The notes below the pieces were generated by a model. That model saw only the letters and a program-made list of their open reading frames with translations. It did not search any database and was not told where the DNA came from. A program made the translations under genes and the position numbers. Below are positions 5,768-7,311 of a stretch of 7,311 nt of DNA, in pieces. This DNA is from JBJTIF01 sp046094825 (GTDB lineage: Bacteria; Actinomycetota; UBA4738; HRBIN12), in the NCBI GenBank assembly GCA_046094825.1, contig JBJTIF010000087.1:1-7311 (forward strand). Direction: 5' to 3'. How positions within the stretch are numbered: position 1 is the stretch's first letter; the number at the start of each line of letters is the position of its first letter.

Positions 5768-6882
5768 ACGCGCTCGGTCAGGTCTCGTTCTTCGTCGCCC
5801 TCATCGTCGTCATCGTGATCCACGAGGCCGCGCACTTCGGGTTCGCGAAGCGCTTCGGGATCAAGGTCGGGGAGTTCTTCGTCGGCTTCGGTCCGAAGCT
5901 CTGGTCGACCCGCCGCGGCGAGACGGAGTACGGGGTGAAGCTCATCCCCGCGGGCGGCTACGTCCGGATCGCCGGGATGAACCCGTACCGCGAGGAGGCG
6001 CCCGAGGACCTCCCGCGGACGTTCGGGGCGAAGCCGATCTGGCAGCGGGCGCTCGTGATCGTCGGAGGCCCGCTCACGCACTTCGTGCTCGCCTTCTTCG
6101 TCTTCGCGGGATGGCTCGGGCTCGTCGGCCGGCCGACGAACATCTCGCCGATCATCGGGGAGGTCGCCGCCCCGATCGCCGGCGAGTCCTCGCCGGCGGC
6201 CGCCGCGGGGCTCCGCGCCGGCGATCGCATCGTCGGCGTCGGCGAGCTCGATCGCCCGACCGACGAGGAGCTCGTCGCGTACACCCGGTCGCACGTCGGG
6301 CAGCCGGTCGAGTTCCGGATCGAGCGCGACGGTGAGGTCTTCGCGGTGACGATCGCTCCCGTGCTCGATCTCGTCGACGGCGAGCGGGTCGGTCGCATCG
6401 GCGTCGCGCTCGCGGAGGCCCGCGAGAAGGTCGGGCCGGTCGCCGCGATCACGGGGGGCGCGCAGCTCCTCGGCTCCGCGATGGTGACGACCGTCGAGAG
6501 CATCGGGCGCATCTTCGGACCCGAGGGGATCGATCGGCTCGGGCGGCTCCTGTTCACCGATGCGGCGCGCGAGGCCACCGACCCCGCGAGCATCGTGGGC
6601 ATCAGCCGGGTCGCCGGGCAGGCGGCGGAGGCGGGTCGCGTCGGCGACCTCTTCTACGTGTTCGCCGTCGTGAACGTCTTCATCGGCCTGCTGAACCTCC
6701 TGCCGCTGCCGCCCTTCGACGGTGGCCACCTCGCGGTCCTGCTCATCGAGAAGCTCCGCGGCCGGGCGGTCGACGCACGCCGGCTCGCACCCGTCTCGGT
6801 GGCCGTCGCCGCCTTCCTCATCCTGTTCACGCTGTCGGTCGTCTACCTCGACATCGTGAAGCCGATCTCCTTCTCGCCGTAG
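5764..6882 (+). CDS. rseP: Site-2 (RseP/Rip1-type) intramembrane zinc metalloprotease
   Basis: Family M50B proteases cut membrane-anchored regulators such as anti-sigma factors within the bilayer. The 372-aa protein has the zinc-binding HEAAH (residues 20-24) in the first membrane helix and the GGYVRIAG segment (64-71). A second membrane helix (98-120) is followed by one PDZ domain (about 128-205, with SPAAAAGLRAGDRIVGV). Then come the third helix with NLLPLPPFDGG (311-321), whose Asp319 is the third zinc ligand, and a last helix near 343-366. The segment commonly reading GPxxN has His instead of Asn (GGPLTHF, 101-107). The ATG overlaps the dxr stop (ATGA) behind AGGAG. Its substrates cannot be read from this window. 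The rseP name is by family; rip1 or mmpA are equivalents in other groups. Confidence 0.94.
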   Translation: MNALGQVSFFVALIVVIVIHEAAHFGFAKRFGIKVGEFFVGFGPKLWSTRRGETEYGVKLIPAGGYVRIAGMNPYREEAPEDLPRTFGAKPIWQRALVIVGGPLTHFVLAFFVFAGWLGLVGRPTNISPIIGEVAAPIAGESSPAAAAGLRAGDRIVGVGELDRPTDEELVAYTRSHVGQPVEFRIERDGEVFAVTIAPVLDLVDGERVGRIGVALAEAREKVGPVAAITGGAQLLGSAMVTTVESIGRIFGPEGIDRLGRLLFTDAAREATDPASIVGISRVAGQAAEAGRVGDLFYVFAVVNVFIGLLNLLPLPPFDGGHLAVLLIEKLRGRAVDARRLAPVSVAVAAFLILFTLSVVYLDIVKPISFSP

Positions 6883-6890
6883 TCCCCGGC

Positions 6891-6916
6891 GGCCCGGTCC
6901 GGGCCCGCGGCCGCGG
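6891..6916. other. GC-rich palindromes between rseP and the response regulator
   Basis: GGCCCG (6891-6896) and CGGGCC (6900-6905) form a 6-bp stem with a 3-nt loop. The 12-bp perfect palindrome CCGCGGCCGCGG follows at 6905-6916, ending two bases before the -10-like box. The hairpin could weaken read-through from rseP, but there is no T-run, so it is not a convincing intrinsic terminator. The palindrome could be an operator or chance in G+C-rich DNA. Confidence 0.3.
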
Positions 6917-6918
6917 CG

Positions 6919-6924
6919 TACGAT
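6919..6924 (+). promoter_or_regulatory. Candidate -10 box for a leaderless response-regulator transcript
   Basis: TACGAT fits TAnnnT and ends six bases before the ATG at 6931, placing the expected transcription start on the start codon itself. The six bases between (GCCCGC) contain no Shine-Dalgarno sequence, nor do those just before the box. This indicates a transcription unit separate from dxr-rseP. Confidence 0.55.
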
Positions 6925-6930
6925 GCCCGC

Positions 6931-7311
6931 ATGGAGCCCCGCACCGTGCTCGTCGTGGACGATGAGGAGGCGATCGCCGAGGCCGTCGCCAAGCGCCTCG
7001 AGAGCGAGGGGTACCGCGTCGTCGTGGCCGGCGACGGGCCCGAGGCGATCGAGCTCGCCCGCGCCGAACGGCCGGACCTCGTCGTGCTGGACCGCATGCT
7101 CCCGGGCATGGACGGCCTCGAGGTCTGCGCCGCGATCCAGCGCCAGGCGTGGGTACCGGTCCTCATGCTCACCGCGAAGGCCGAGGAGGAGGACAAGCTC
7201 GCGGGGTTCGCGGCGGGGGCGGACGACTACCTCACGAAGCCCTTCAGCCTCCGCGAGCTCGCCGTCCGGGTCGGCGCGATCCTGCGCCGCGCGGATCGCG
7301 CGGCGCAGGAT
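6931..7311 (+). CDS. Response regulator, receiver domain, 3' end cut by the window
   Basis: The first 127 codons encode a complete CheY-like receiver domain, which takes a phosphoryl group from a partner sensor histidine kinase. Visible landmarks are the acidic pair Asp10-Asp11 (VLVVDDEE), the phospho-acceptor Asp54 (VVLDRMLPGMDG), the switch Thr81 (MLTAK) and Lys103 (DDYLTKPF, 98-105). The reading frame is open to the edge with no stop, so an output domain probably follows. The DDYLTKPFSLREL ending is typical of OmpR/PhoB-type regulators with a winged-helix DNA-binding domain, but that part is not seen. The start is the ATG at 6931, which gives the normal receiver N-terminus and has a TAnnnT box six bases upstream. 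Its position after rseP hints at envelope-related signalling, which is only a guess. Confidence 0.93.
   Translation, partial: MEPRTVLVVDDEEAIAEAVAKRLESEGYRVVVAGDGPEAIELARAERPDLVVLDRMLPGMDGLEVCAAIQRQAWVPVLMLTAKAEEEDKLAGFAAGADDYLTKPFSLRELAVRVGAILRRADRAAQD

Noticed and set aside
5308..6729. Open frame of 473 codons on the - strand, opposite dxr and rseP
   Set aside because: It shows the same charged low-complexity composition, with no ribosome-binding site or motif. The opposite strand has intact catalytic motifs in both genes.
1..7311. CRISPR array, tRNA or rRNA gene, insertion sequence, attachment site or new defence system
   Set aside because: No regularly spaced repeats, cloverleaf sequence, transposase or integrase motifs, or non-housekeeping gene cluster were seen. 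The window is nearly filled by conserved core genes.

Overview
The window is a very GC-rich (about 70% by eye) bacterial stretch coding only on the + strand. It holds the conserved chromosomal cluster rpsB-tsf-pyrH-frr-cdsA-dxr-rseP, followed by the start of a response-regulator gene that runs off the right edge. The gene order, the GC content, PyrH sequence features such as FFSTDTTAAQRALEI, and two TAnnnT boxes placed 6-7 nt before leaderless-looking ATGs point to Actinomycetota. The short (201 aa) EF-Ts argues against the Streptomyces/Mycobacterium type and for a deeper class such as Acidimicrobiia or relatives. A GC-rich Chloroflexota lineage is not excluded. There is no uppS between frr and cdsA, and no ispG after rseP.

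Layout: positions 1-306 are non-coding. They carry a perfect 94-bp inverted repeat (1-94 and 194-287, 99-nt spacer) that starts exactly at the window edge, a candidate rpsB promoter in the spacer, and a strong Shine-Dalgarno sequence. Positions 307-4568 form a tightly packed block: rpsB (S2), tsf (EF-Ts), pyrH (UMP kinase), frr (ribosome recycling factor) and cdsA (CDP-diacylglycerol synthase with a long disordered N-terminal extension). Stop and start codons overlap at three of its four junctions. After a 47-nt gap with an 11-bp tandem repeat and a promoter-like box, dxr and rseP form a second overlapping pair (4616-6882). A 48-nt gap with GC palindromes and another promoter-like box precedes the response regulator (6931 to the edge).

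Together the genes cover translation (S2, EF-Ts, RRF), pyrimidine nucleotide supply (UMP kinase, upstream of the CTP that CdsA uses), phospholipid and isoprenoid precursor synthesis (CdsA, Dxr) and intramembrane proteolysis (RseP). This is core housekeeping DNA, and I see no sign of a novel defence or mobile system. The best leads are the edge inverted repeat, which most likely reflects an assembly or amplification fold-back, the paired leaderless promoters, and the unusual CdsA N-terminal region.
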